From contig JAHBBC010000014.1 of the NCBI GenBank assembly GCA_019915015.1, forward strand, positions 310,001 through 374,000: a stretch of DNA of 64,000 bases, written 5' to 3'. This document shows positions 1 through 17,618 of this stretch, in pieces. The notes under the pieces are model-generated. The model worked only from the letters and a program-made list of their open reading frames with translations, ran no database searches and had not been told where the DNA came from. The translations under genes and the position numbers were made by a program. Source of the stretch: Auriscalpium vulgare. Its lineage: Eukaryota > Basidiomycota > Agaricomycetes > Russulales > Auriscalpiaceae. The first letter of the stretch is position 1; every line of letters starts with the position of its first letter.

Positions 1-222
1 TTGCAGACCGAGCTCCGTTACAGACCCTGGCTGTGACGGCTATCTCCGTCACGCGCCTCACGCGACGCGCCCGGAGGGCTGAGACAATAAACCGGTCCCA
101 TTCATAACTTCTCCCTAATACCTCCCCCGCCTCTCATGCTATGCTCGCAGCTCCTTATTATCTTTCACCATCCCCACCCTTTGTGCTCCCTTTCTCTCCT
201 TTGCCCGGCGTTCTCCCTTCAG

Positions 223-1509
223 CCTCCTCCGAACGCGGCCATGGTCCAAAGCGTCTTTGACCGTAGAGATACTGCCGTCCGCAAGACGACGGCGGCGACA
301 GAATGGAGGACGATCCCGCCCACGATCAAGGTTAGGCATAAGAAGCGTCCCCCGCCGTTGACGATCTAGTACGTCCGGTCCATCTCTCACCACCCATAAT
401 CCTCTGATCCCGTTCCCCGCAGCTCCAAGCGCTCATACGAGCAGCTTGTGCGATCTCCCGGCCCACTCGACACCGGCACGACCGCGTCCTCCTCGTCACT
501 CCCTTCGTTCAGTTCCGCCTCCTCCGAGCCGCCCAGTGCGTTCGCGAGGCATCACCCATTCATCGTCGGGCTGGATCCCCGCGCCGGCTTTTACGCTACC
601 CCGGAGTTCCAGCACTCCCCAGACACCGAGATCGACGAAATCCCTCTACCATCCTGGCTCGCAAAGAAGCCCGATTCGCTCGAGAGCGACGCCGCCCTGG
701 AGGCGGTGGTCGAATTGGAGACAGAGAGCGAAGAGGCTGCGGAATCAAGTACGCCTATTACTCATATTCTCTCGACATATCTCTGACATCTCCGCACCAG
801 TTCCGATTGTGCCTCCGCCTCCACCAGGGCCGGACGACCCTCTCCAATACCTCACCGACAACCCATGGACCCTACCCGAATACTTCCAGCTCCTCTCATT
901 AGCCCCCGAGGGCGACCACGACTGGGAACGCATCGCCTCGGCGCTCAACGCCGCGTGCCCGCCAACTGCGCCGCAGCGCACGCCCTGGGACTGCTGGCAT
1001 CGCTGGGCGGTGCCGTGGTCCGCCCGCGCCGCGCCGGCGCCAGACGCGCAGACGTTGGCGCACGCCGTCGGGGTGCAGCACCCCTACCAATTCGTTGACA
1101 TGACGTCGTTGATCGACACCTTTGCCCTCGTCTCGCGCGCGCTCCCCTCCCCCACCCTGTCGCTCCCGCCCGACGACGCCGACGCCCCGCCGCCGCCGCC
1201 GTCCGCGCGCGTTCGCCATCCAGGTGCGTCCGTTCCGCCTCAGCGCGCGCCCGCGTGCTGACGGCAGTCGCAGACTACCCGCCGGTGACGAGCAGGCCGA
1301 ACGTGCCCCCGCGGACGTACGGGCACCGCGACTGGGGCATGTCGTCGTGGTTCCACATGTGTGCGGTCAATGTTGCCACGCTGCGCCGGCTTCTCTACCC
1401 ACCCCCCGATCCATCCACCTCTTCGCGCCCTCTCGTGCCGAGACACTTGCAGGATATGAAACTTGCCCCGCCGCCACGCCCTGGAGACCGCGCTTCTGTC
1501 TCGCGCTAG
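223..1509 (+). CDS. SANT-domain protein, Eaf1/Vid21-like (NuA4 scaffold), 3' part
   Basis: Proposed exons are 223-368, 423-748, 801-1223 and 1274-1509; they join in frame into 376 codons plus a stop. Exon 3 encodes a Myb/SANT-like block (PWTLPEYFQLL, DHDWERIASAL, RTPWDCWHRW). The last piece resembles the PWECFERW-type end of the SANT domain in fungal Eaf1/Vid21, the platform subunit of the NuA4 histone acetyltransferase. Upstream is a basic stretch (VRHKKRPPP) and an acidic Ser-rich linker. No HSA domain is present, and the first exon is preceded by a good acceptor at 221-222, so the gene probably continues beyond the left edge. An ATG at 241 is the alternative start. The family call rests on the SANT block alone and is an inference. 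The last exon after about 1350 is poorly constrained. Confidence 0.42.
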
Positions 1510-2105
1510 CAGCTTCTCATTGCGATAGACGAGTGTGCGTGCGGACTTCCAGATCGAATGTATCTCAGAGCAGAAGCTCATGTTATTGTTATGACTAAAT
1601 TGAACGTATCCGGATACCTTATTGTAAGATGAAAGCTAATTGTGTGAGGTCAACGAGTAATTTGATCACTTGAGTTCGGCAAACAAGAAGTGCACAAAAA
1701 GACAATTAGCCAACCGGCGGCTGAATCTACCGGTAGCAAGGCGCCGCTTGAAGACAATTGCGCGCATTGGAAACGACTCGCTCGCTTTTGTTTGGTGTAC
1801 TGGCCCGGTGCTATGGCGATGTCAGCCAATACCCGCCAGCGCGCAAGAAGTTACGAGGAGGAAGCAGGCGGCGGCCGGGCCCAGTCATCTGATCGCGAAT
1901 GGCGCATCCCAAAAACTTCTTCATTTGTCCTATAATTCAACAATGCGCGTAAAACCAAAGCAGCTTCCTATGTATACAGTTCTGTCAACGCGGGTCAAGC
2001 CCTCCGCAAATATTTAGCGATAAAATGGAAGTTTGTGCAAGGTTGGTTGTATGTAAACACTGTGAAATCGAAATCAAAAGAACCCAAACCCAAAATCCGC
2101 CTTCG
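1510..2105. other. Intergenic, 3' ends of two convergent genes
   Basis: AT-richer than its surroundings. It must hold the 3' UTRs of the SANT-domain gene and of the JmjC gene, which run towards each other. Short open frames here show no recognisable protein and no codon-like composition. Confidence 0.5.
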
Positions 2106-6779
<4,674 letters not shown>

Positions 6780-8725
6780 ATGGTTGCGTACTTTGCTCCC
6801 ATGCTCCTTCCCCTCCTTTTTTTTCTCGTTCTTATCCAGACCGCTGCTGCGTTTCAGTGGTCCCTCGCCAGCAATGTCAGTGCTCTGCGGATCAAGGACG
6901 ATAACGAGCGATGTGCTGATCCAGCTGCAGGCGAGCCTGGTGCAGTGCCAGAGTGCACAGTTCTCGGTGCAGGCCTCCGATGCGCAGCCGCCGTTCTACC
7001 TCGTGGCGTACGCGCTCGCAGGCAGCACGACCGTTAGCCCGATGCTCGCGGACGGCGCCGCCCTGCGCTGGCAAGTGAATCTCCCCGCAGGTGCGTCTTT
7101 TCTCCGCGGCGCGCCCGCAGCCTGCATCTGACGCGGGCTGGCCAGGCTCTGAGCTCCTGCTGGGCGTCGTCGACTCCGCCGGACACAGCGGCGGCGTGGC
7201 AAACCAGACATGGACAGTCGCAGGTGAGATCGATCCCGCGCGTACCCACGTCACTTCATTAATGTCCTGATGCCGCGCGGGCAGATGGCGACTCTGCAGC
7301 GTGTCTGCCCCCCGTCCCCGCATCAGCCCCGGCGATCGCAGCGAATGTCACCCGCGATCTCGGGGCCTGTCAGCCGCTGGGGCTCACCATGCGGGGCGGC
7401 GTGCCCCCCTACACCGTCTCCGTCGTCTCGCCCGGCGCTGGCACGGTGACAAACACGACACTGGGCCCGGGCGACGACGCGCTTGCGTACGTCAACCCGG
7501 CGGCGCCCAGCGGTGACTCGCTGCTCGGTATGTGGGTCCACTCCGGCGAAGACTCGCAGGCGCTGACCGTCCGATTTGCGCGTGCAGTTTCCGTGAGCGA
7601 CGCGTGAGTACTTCGCTTGCCTGTTTAGCCTAGCTTTGCTCACAGCGCCCGTGTGACAGCGCGGGCCACTGGACCGCCCAGTCCCTGCTCATAAGCACCG
7701 TCACAGGCCCACCCGCCTCCCAATGCCCCGCGTCCTCGTCGCCCTCCTCCACCGCCGCCGCCCCGCAGTCCAGCGACACCGCCGCCATGCCCACTAACCC
7801 CTCGCACAGCCGCGTCGCCCTCGTCGTCGGCGCCTGCCTCGGCGTGGCCGTGCTCGTCCTCACTGCGGGCCTCTACTCGCTCTACTTCTTCCTCCGCCGC
7901 CGCAACGGCCGCCTCGCCCACAGCGACAGGCACGACCGCGATTTCGCGCCGCGCTCCTGGGCCGAGAGCACGCTCGTCGGCAGCCTCACATCCAAGGTCC
8001 CCGTCGAGGTCGTCAAGAACCACCCATCGCTCACCATCGACCTCACCGACACCGACGCGGGCGCATGGGCGCACAGCCCCGACTCGCCCTTTAAGCCCAC
8101 ACCGCGCGCAATGCCGCGGGTGCTCGACATCTCGCCCGCGAACCGGCCCACGAGCCTCGCGTTCGCGCCCAACCCGGACTACGCGCCCTCCGTGCTCGAC
8201 ATCTCCCCCGCGAACCGCCCCACGAGCCCCGCGCGCAGCATCACCTTCGCGCCGAACCCGGAGATCGTGCCATACGTCCCCGCGCCCTCGCCCTCGACGT
8301 CGCGGCGCGCCTTGCCCAGCAGCCCGATGGGGCGCTACACGCCCACGCCCACGCCGACCTCCCCCTCCACCCCCGCGCCACTGCGGCTCGCCACGGACAC
8401 GCAGTACCACGCGCCGTTCGCCGCGACGCCGACGACGCCGCTGCGCCCGCTCCCCACGCCGCCGGCGACGCCGCGCGCGCAGAAGGCCGCCGAGGCGCAG
8501 CACCAGTGGCACGCGCGCCCGCTGCGCCACGCGCGCTCCGCGAACGACGTGCGGCGCGCGCGCGGCAACTCGACGCTCGCGCGCGCGCGCTCGCTCATGC
8601 ACATCCGCCCGCACGACGTGCTCGTGCAGCACCACGACCGTGCGTCCGTCGTGCACGACCTCCCGCCGCCGTACCACGAGTGCCTCGAGGCCGGCCCCGC
8701 GTTCCGCATAAACTCCAGTTCGTGA
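6780..8725 (+). CDS. Single-pass type I membrane protein, unknown function
   Basis: Six exons (6780-6875, 6931-7090, 7146-7223, 7285-7527, 7588-7603, 7660-8725) join into 552 residues; exon 5 is only 16 nt. A hydrophobic signal peptide ends near ALA-like TAAAFQW. The ectodomain has two similar halves, each with a Cys and a 'PPY/PPF' strand (DAQPPFYLVAY; MRGGVPPYTVSVV), then a Ser/Thr/Pro-rich stem. A TM helix follows (VALVVGACLGVAVLVLTAGL), capped by RRRNGR. The long cytoplasmic tail is Pro/Ser/Thr/Arg-rich and holds a repeated VLDISPANRPTS motif. This is the layout of a large agaricomycete family of orphan surface proteins. No enzyme domain is visible. The small exons are inferred from splice signals and frame. 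Confidence 0.75.
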
Positions 8726-11347
8726 TCCGTGGATACTAGTGCTGCTTTTCTACTCGATATATACGCCCATCTCTGATTGGACTTACTGCACGTTTAATGG
8801 TTTACGCGCGACACAGTGCCCGCAACTAATAGTCTTTCACGCTGGGCCGTTACGACAAAATTGTACTCATATCCGTATTTCCATTTAATACCCCGTCGAG
8901 TACGACCTCTGTTCACGATACGCTAGTGGATAGGACTGGATGCCTCTTTCTTGAGTGTACATCAACAACAGTTGACATTGATTACAGACTACAAATGTAA
9001 AGGCTACTTGGTCCGTCGAAACAGTGTGATGAACGGGTGGATCGCACGAATGGAACAACATCCTTTTGGGCTCTCTGGCCACCAGCGCCGCACTCCCAAC
9101 TAGTACTACACACCACCGCTCCCCAACCTGTGCACGAGCTTCTGCCGCAGCGCCCGCACCGCCTCTCTGTCCCGCCGGCCACGATGCTCCTCGGAAACTA
9201 CAGCAGCCCCCGGGCGCCCCGCCCTCTCCTCTCCAGTATGTCGGACCCGAACACCCCCGAAAGTCCGAAGTGTTTCGCGCCATCCACAAGTCCACGATCC
9301 AGACGCCCAGCACCGACAGCGGTGCATCCCCCCACACAATGTATATGGAGGACCGCGCGAAGAGGCAGGCGGGCTCGCCGCGCCTCCCATCAACGACGAG
9401 CACTGTGTTTGCGGATGCCGCCGACCACGTCGACGCACCTGTGGGTACGGCTCTGGTGTGAACAGAGCGCGGGCGCTATGTAGGCGACGCGTGCAGCGCG
9501 AAGACATGCTTGGCGCGTACAGGGCGTCCATGTAGATCCCGATCACGGATGACGGGGTACCGGCCGCGGGAGAGTGAGCGCCGGGCGGACGACGCGGACT
9601 GGGGATACAAATTGGTTGGAAACAGCGGCAGCGAGGCCGCGGTCGCCTGGATACTGTTTCGTGCGGTATTATCTAGCAGGCAGCAGCCCTCTGAGCTCAA
9701 ACCCGCCAGCTTCAGCTCCCATGCCAGTGCGTCCACGCGCCTGTTGTACCCGCAAGACTTAACTGACCAGTGGCGTGCATGGCGGCCACTCCCTTTGCGA
9801 CAATCTGAGCCGGTCAGCTTGAGCAGACACGGGCATGACGTGTTCATGCCATCGCGCGCAGGTGAGCAATCACCTTTCACCCCGCGCTGCCTCAGCCTCG
9901 CGCTTGGCGCATGGAACTCGCGCATGCTGCGGGTGCGTGCGCGTGCTCGGCGTCACCGCGTCGATCGGCGTGCTACCCGGCTGCAAGCATGCTGCTATAA
10001 TCTGATTGCTCTCGCGGGCATTGGCATCAACGATACCCCGCACCATTCATCGCATCGCTTGCCCGCATACCCGCCGCTCCCATTCGCCGACGCGCATGCC
10101 GCAGCCACGCTCCAAATCTGCCGTCTGTCTGCTAGTACACATGTACCTATCTCAGGAGCTAGATTAATACAAGCTTATTTTCTTGCCATCTGCAGACTGC
10201 AGCATCATCCTGCAGTCTGTCTCCCTACTGCGTCGTACTTCCCCGGGCCGCTTCCCCTGCTTACGCGTACGGGAACAGGTAGTACTTACAGCCCTGCGTA
10301 CTGAAAAAGTGGTATCCGTACGACGTGCGTACTTACCTCACTTACACTGCTTACTTGTGCGTAAATTTACTTCCCAGCGCCCGGTAAGCACCAGTACGCA
10401 CCGGTAAGCGGATTGCATAAGTACTGATGGCCTCATGACGGTTCTTCCATAATAATTACCAACGTACTGTATCTGTTTGATTACTCCGGCAGGAAGTTGG
10501 AAGTCTGATGTGCAAGACGGGGCACACCCGTAAGGATAATTTGAGTCCAGAGTCCAGCCTGCACGCCTCAATCAACCCATCGAGCTTGGCTCTTTGATGT
10601 GGCGCCTTGAAGCAGTACCGCACCGCTGGCACGGTGTCCCCGGACCTGGCGTCAGTTCTTCCCTGCCATTAAGAATGGCGTCTCCGGCACAATGGCCGCC
10701 ACCCACGTCTCCCACTGATAGACTTATTTCCCTATGCCAAACCGTGCCATAAACCAGCGTCAGCCAACGATACTATCAGCCAGCTTTCAACCGTCCAGAC
10801 GCCCGCCGAACACGTATGGTTCTGACTTCTCACAAGCTGGTCGCCCGAATTACCTGGTTGTCCGTTTTGTCCGATCATTTCTTAGGTTGTCCGCTTTGCC
10901 CGATCATGATTTTTCCCAATGTGCTCGCCAAGTGCTCGCTCCCGGATGGTTGGTGTGTAAACTAGTACGGCTGGGACGTCCATCCTGTGTGCAGAACGTA
11001 CCTCCAGTCTGCCGGCGCCTTTTTGTGGGGTCCTCTTGGCGGCCTTGGGACGCAACCGCGACCACTCACTGTATGCTGCGATCTTGGTCGACACCTACCG
11101 GATGACGGAAGATCTGTTCTAGAACAACGGAGGTTGTATCCACCCGCACATCGCTGCAACTCTCCGTTCGTATAAAATTGAGGATGACTTGGACAAATTT
11201 TCTCAACAGCTAGTCTGCTTCATCCCTTCAGTCTTCTTCTTCGGTACTGGTTACCTTCAGTTTTCAACGCCTTCGACATACCTCTGACGATAACTACATC
11301 CGACCTTCCTTCATCATCACACTACCATCTACTACTCTTCAACAACC
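8726..11347. other. 2.6-kb intergenic region, no confident gene
   Basis: An open frame at 9066-9461 (plus) has some codon-like composition but no recognisable domain, TM segment or partner exon, so it is not called. A stretch at about 10130-10460 is full of GTAC and TTAC words. The last 180 bases are the promoter of the repeat-protein gene. Confidence 0.45.
11171..11177 (+). promoter_or_regulatory. TATA box of the secreted repeat-protein gene
   Basis: A clean TATAAAA about 170 bases before the ATG at 11348, followed by a long CT-rich leader. This architecture is usual for strongly expressed fungal genes; strong expression here is an inference. Confidence 0.5.
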
Positions 11348-12591
11348 ATGCGCGTCTCCGTTGCCTTTGTGACTCTCGCTCTCTCCGTTGCGTCGGCTCC
11401 CGCCTTCGCCGCTCCAGTCGCTGCTCGCGCAGTGGATGGCACAAGGTGAGGATAGCCTTGTCAGTGCTCCTGTTCGCACCTTGTTGACTTCTACCAATAG
11501 CATCTTGAGCCGCCAGGAAGTCTCAGGCGCCCTCAGCCTCGGGCGGTTGATCAAGCCATTCCTCACGGGCGTGCACGCCGGAGACACACTCAATGGCATC
11601 TTCAACGGCGGCCAGCAGTCGCAGCGTCGCCAGGATACCGACGCGGACCAGGACACCGATGTCGACGTCGACCAGGACCCCGACGTCGGTGCCGGCGACT
11701 CGGAGAAACTGATCAGGCCGGGGAGAGTCCCCAAAAAGGGGAACGGGTCCAGCACTGCCCAAACCATCATCTCTGGCGTCGGCACAGTAATCGACGGCGC
11801 AAACACGATCAACGGAATTGTCCAGACGGCGCAACAGGCGCAACAGGCGCAGCAGTTGCAGCAGGCGCAGCAGGCGCTGCAGGCGCAACAGGCGCAGCAG
11901 ACGCAGCAGGCGCAACAGGCGCAGCAGACGCAGCAGGCGCAGCGCCGCCAGGACGACTCGGAGAAGTTCGGCATCGGCTCGTTGCCCAAGCTCCTCAAGC
12001 CATTCCTCACGGGCGTGCACGCCGGAGACACACTCAATGGCATCTTCAACGGCGGCCAGCAGTCGCAGCGTCGCCAGGATACCGACGCTGACCAGGACAC
12101 CGACGTCGACCAGGACCCCGACGTCGGTGCCGGCGACTCGGAGAAGCTGATCAGGCCGGGGAGAATCCCCAAAAAGGGGAACGGGTCCAGCACTGCCCAA
12201 ACCGTCATCTCTGGCGTCGGCACAGTAATCGACGGCGCAAACACGATCAACGGAATTGTCCAGACGGCGCAACAGGCGCAACAGGCGCAGCAGTTGCAGC
12301 AGGCGCAGCAGGCGCTGCAGGCGCAACAGGCGCAGCAGACGCAGCAGGCGCAACAGGCGCAGCAGACGCAGCAGGCGCAGCGCCGCCAGGACGACTCGGA
12401 GAAGTTCAGCATCGGCTCGTTGCCCAAGCTCCTCAAGCCGTTCCTCACAGGCGTGAATATCGCAGACCAGTTCTTGAACGGCGGCCAGTCGTACGTCTCT
12501 CCCATCCATCCCTATCCATCCCCCCGCTGACATGTAATATCAATCCTCTCTTACCAGTCAGAAGCGCGAGGACATAGCGGACATTGAGTGA
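11348..12591 (+). CDS. Secreted Gln/Ala-rich tandem-repeat protein with dibasic (Kex2-like) sites
   Basis: Three exons (11348-11445, 11501-12490, 12558-12591) give 373 residues. A signal peptide (MRVSVAFVTLALSVASAPAF) is followed by two almost identical units of 148 and 146 residues, then a third partial unit. Each unit has FLTGVHAGDTLNGIFNGGQQ, an acidic DTDADQD block, a Gly-rich ISGVGTVIDGANTINGIVQ segment and a long QQAQQ tract. Arg-Arg or Lys-Arg pairs recur at fixed places (SQRRQ, AQRRQDD, final SQKRED), which fits processing by a Kex2-type protease into released peptides. The final exon is supported because it restores the SQ(K/R)R motif. No relation to a characterised protein was recognised. 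The reverse strand is open too, but only as a shadow of the repeat. Confidence 0.8.
11556..12437 (+). repeat. Near-perfect tandem duplication (444 + 438 bp)
   Basis: The unit at 11556-11999 is repeated at 12000-12437 with only scattered differences and a 6-bp deletion (loss of Val-Asp). A third partial copy begins at 12438. The near-identity at synonymous sites points to a recent duplication or to ongoing unequal crossing-over inside the coding sequence. Confidence 0.9.
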
Positions 12592-13431
12592 ACGTCGGAT
12601 CTTCGAGGCCACTTTCCAGAATGACATTCTCCCCTGACGTCAGGAACGAGTGCGCGTTGAAGATGTGATGTTGAAGTAGGATAGGAGATGCTTCGCAGGG
12701 ACGATTATGATCTTATGTTTGTAGTTCGAATAATGAGCTCTCATCCTTCTTTCACATCCTTGATTGCCGAAATATATCCTCCGAGTCGACATCGCCACCG
12801 TCTGACTGAGAGGCACAAACCTACAAGACACGCCCCGTACCGTATGGTGCTGCAGCCTCACGAGTTGACTAAAGAATACACACTGGCACCAGATTGAATG
12901 AAGTCAGTTGGCGTCAGGGGGAACGAGTCGGCGAGCTGGTCATCTCTCACCTTACGCTTAGCGTAAGGTGAGAGATGACCAGCTCGCCATCTCGCTGCTA
13001 CGGTCACCTCTATCGCCCGACGCTGTAGCCTCGATCACCGTCAAATCCTCCTGAACGACACGCCCGCGCGGACGCCGCTGCGATAGTCTCCCTGAGGCAG
13101 AGTAGACAGATACAACCTTCGCAGCTCAGGATCATCTGTCAGGCGCGTGGAAGATGGCGGACGGACCGGATGACTAGCCTAGAAATTAGCAAGAGATCTT
13201 GAAACCATGACCGACGAGACGAAGCCGAGTGGTCAATATTTGATACCTGCTCGCTCAGCGCGGCCAAGGGCGTTACAACCGGCCAGATAATTCAATGAGA
13301 GCAAGGACGGTACGCGGGCGACTTCAACTTCTGGCCAAACGTCTTCGCTTACGTAATCCATGGGGATACGCGTCGCCTCTGCAGCGAACAGTGCACGCGT
13401 AAGTCCTCTGCATCCCACCACAACCAGCACC
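12592..13431. other. Intergenic region with a long hairpin
   Basis: Holds the 3' end of the repeat-protein gene and the promoter of the proteasome gene. A perfect inverted repeat sits at 12930-12988. The stretch at 13085-13135 resembles one at 22550-22605. Confidence 0.55.
12930..12988. repeat. Perfect 28-bp inverted repeat with 3-base loop
   Basis: The left arm 12930-12957 and the right arm 12961-12988 are exact reverse complements around a TTA loop. Arms contain GAGCTGGTCATCTCTCACC. No open frame covers it. Confidence 0.95.
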
Positions 13432-14437
13432 ATGGACCATTTCCCAACAAACTGGGGCCGCCCCGTACGCCTTCACATCGCAAGGCCATAGCATCCCCTG
13501 ACAGATATCCCTAGGCCTACACTACATTCGACGCTCACGGCACCTACCCCCTACACACCCGACCCCAGGCGCAGCCAAGCGTGGATCCCTTACAACACAC
13601 GCAGTGAGTTTCACAGCTCTTCCTCGTCCATGCACGACTCTGACTGCCATCAGACAGCCCATCGTCACAGGGACGAGCGTGCTCGCGCTGACGTACAAGG
13701 ACGGGATCATGCTCGCCGCAGACAACCTCGGTGCGTAGACTATAGCACTTCCACCGGTCCGTCCGCCTTACGCCTGCCGCAGCATCATACGGCTCGCTCG
13801 CGCGCTTCAAGGGCGTGCAGCGCCTCCAGGCCGTCGGCGACTACACCATTCTCGGCGCGTCTGGCGACATGTCCGACTTCCAGTACCTGCAACACGTCCT
13901 CGACGACCTCATCATCGAGGAGGAGGTCACCGCGCAGGATGGGCACCAGCTCGGCCCCAAGGAGATCCACGAGTACCTCTCCCAAGTGTTCTACGCACGC
14001 CGCTCGAAGATGGATCCCCTCTGGAACTCGGTGCTCGTCGGCGGCTTCAAGGACGGCAAACGGTGCGCCCCCTCATCCATCACTAACATGACCTGTATTC
14101 TGACTGTGCCCGTGATGTCAGTTTCCTAGCGTTCGTCGACCTGCTCGGCGTGACGTACACCGCATCGACGCTCGCGACGGGCTACGGCGCGTACATCGCG
14201 CAGCCGCTGCTCCGAAAAGCCGTCGAGGGCCGCGAGGACGTGCTCACGGAGGAGCAGGCGCGCAAGATCATGGAGGACTGCCTGCGCGTGCTGTTCTACC
14301 GCGACGCGCGCAGCAGCAACCAGTACCAGATCGCCACGATCTCCGCGGCTGGCCCCACCGTCTCGCCGTCGCTCAAGCTTGAGACGGAGTGGTCGTTCGC
14401 GGAGGGCATCCGGGGGTATGGGGCGCAGACGCAGTAG
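13432..14437 (+). CDS. pre4: 20S proteasome subunit beta-7 (Pre4/PSMB4)
   Basis: Five exons (13432-13464, 13515-13603, 13654-13730, 13783-14062, 14122-14437) close in frame into 264 residues. The protein has a short N-terminal extension and the QHTQQPIVTGTSV motif that marks the beta-7 subunit. The proteasome core fold follows (DGIMLAADNLASYGSLARF, YTILGASGDMSDFQYL, PLWNSVLVGGF). Beta-7 is a non-catalytic subunit of the 20S core: where active subunits have the N-terminal Thr nucleophile, it has Thr-Gly-Thr-Ser without the active-site Lys arrangement. It helps hold the two halves of the particle together in cytosol and nucleus. The length matches the family. Transcribed in the same direction as prp43, 284 bases upstream of it. 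Confidence 0.95.
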
Positions 14438-14721
14438 GTGCGGGTATTGTACGATAAACATGTATCATATGCCTGTCCCGCCTTGAGCATAACACCAGCC
14501 CTGTGACTGTCCGGGGAAAAAAGCCTTCAGAAACGCAATCGCTTCGGTGCTGTAAGCTGACGCGTGGTCGTGAAGGTGACTTGCGCGGAACTGCCGAATT
14601 TGGCGGACATCTGCGCCAATCTGGACGCGTTTCTTTCAACTCGACATCCACCGCGCTGTGCGCCGACTCTGTTCTGTTCTCTTCACGCCTTCCCTCTCGG
14701 CTCGCCATAGAACGTACGGCA

Positions 14722-17521
<2,800 letters not shown>

Positions 17522-17618
17522 AGGTCTTGTATCGGCGTAGTATGACATGGGCAGTGGGCGCGGTATTTGTCGCTCTGCATATCGGTTGGCAAGTCAAATG
17601 GAGGCTTCATGTATACTT

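Noticed and set aside
7640..8677. 345-codon open frame on the minus strand
   Set aside because: Shadow of the GC-rich tail exon of the membrane protein on the plus strand, which has a signal peptide, TM helix and spliced frame; the reverse translation is low-complexity Arg/Ala/Gly.
9066..9461. 131-codon plus-strand frame
   Set aside because: No domain, signal or partner exon; composition only weakly coding.
11556..12437. Could the repeats be a CRISPR-like array
   Set aside because: Units are over 430 bp, contiguous and coding; no short direct repeats with unique spacers exist.
11339..12533. Two long minus-strand frames (388 and 336 codons) opposite the repeat protein
   Set aside because: Open only because the CAG/GCG repeat lacks stops in several frames; the reading Cys-Cys-Ala or Leu-Arg-Leu strings have no start context or domain.
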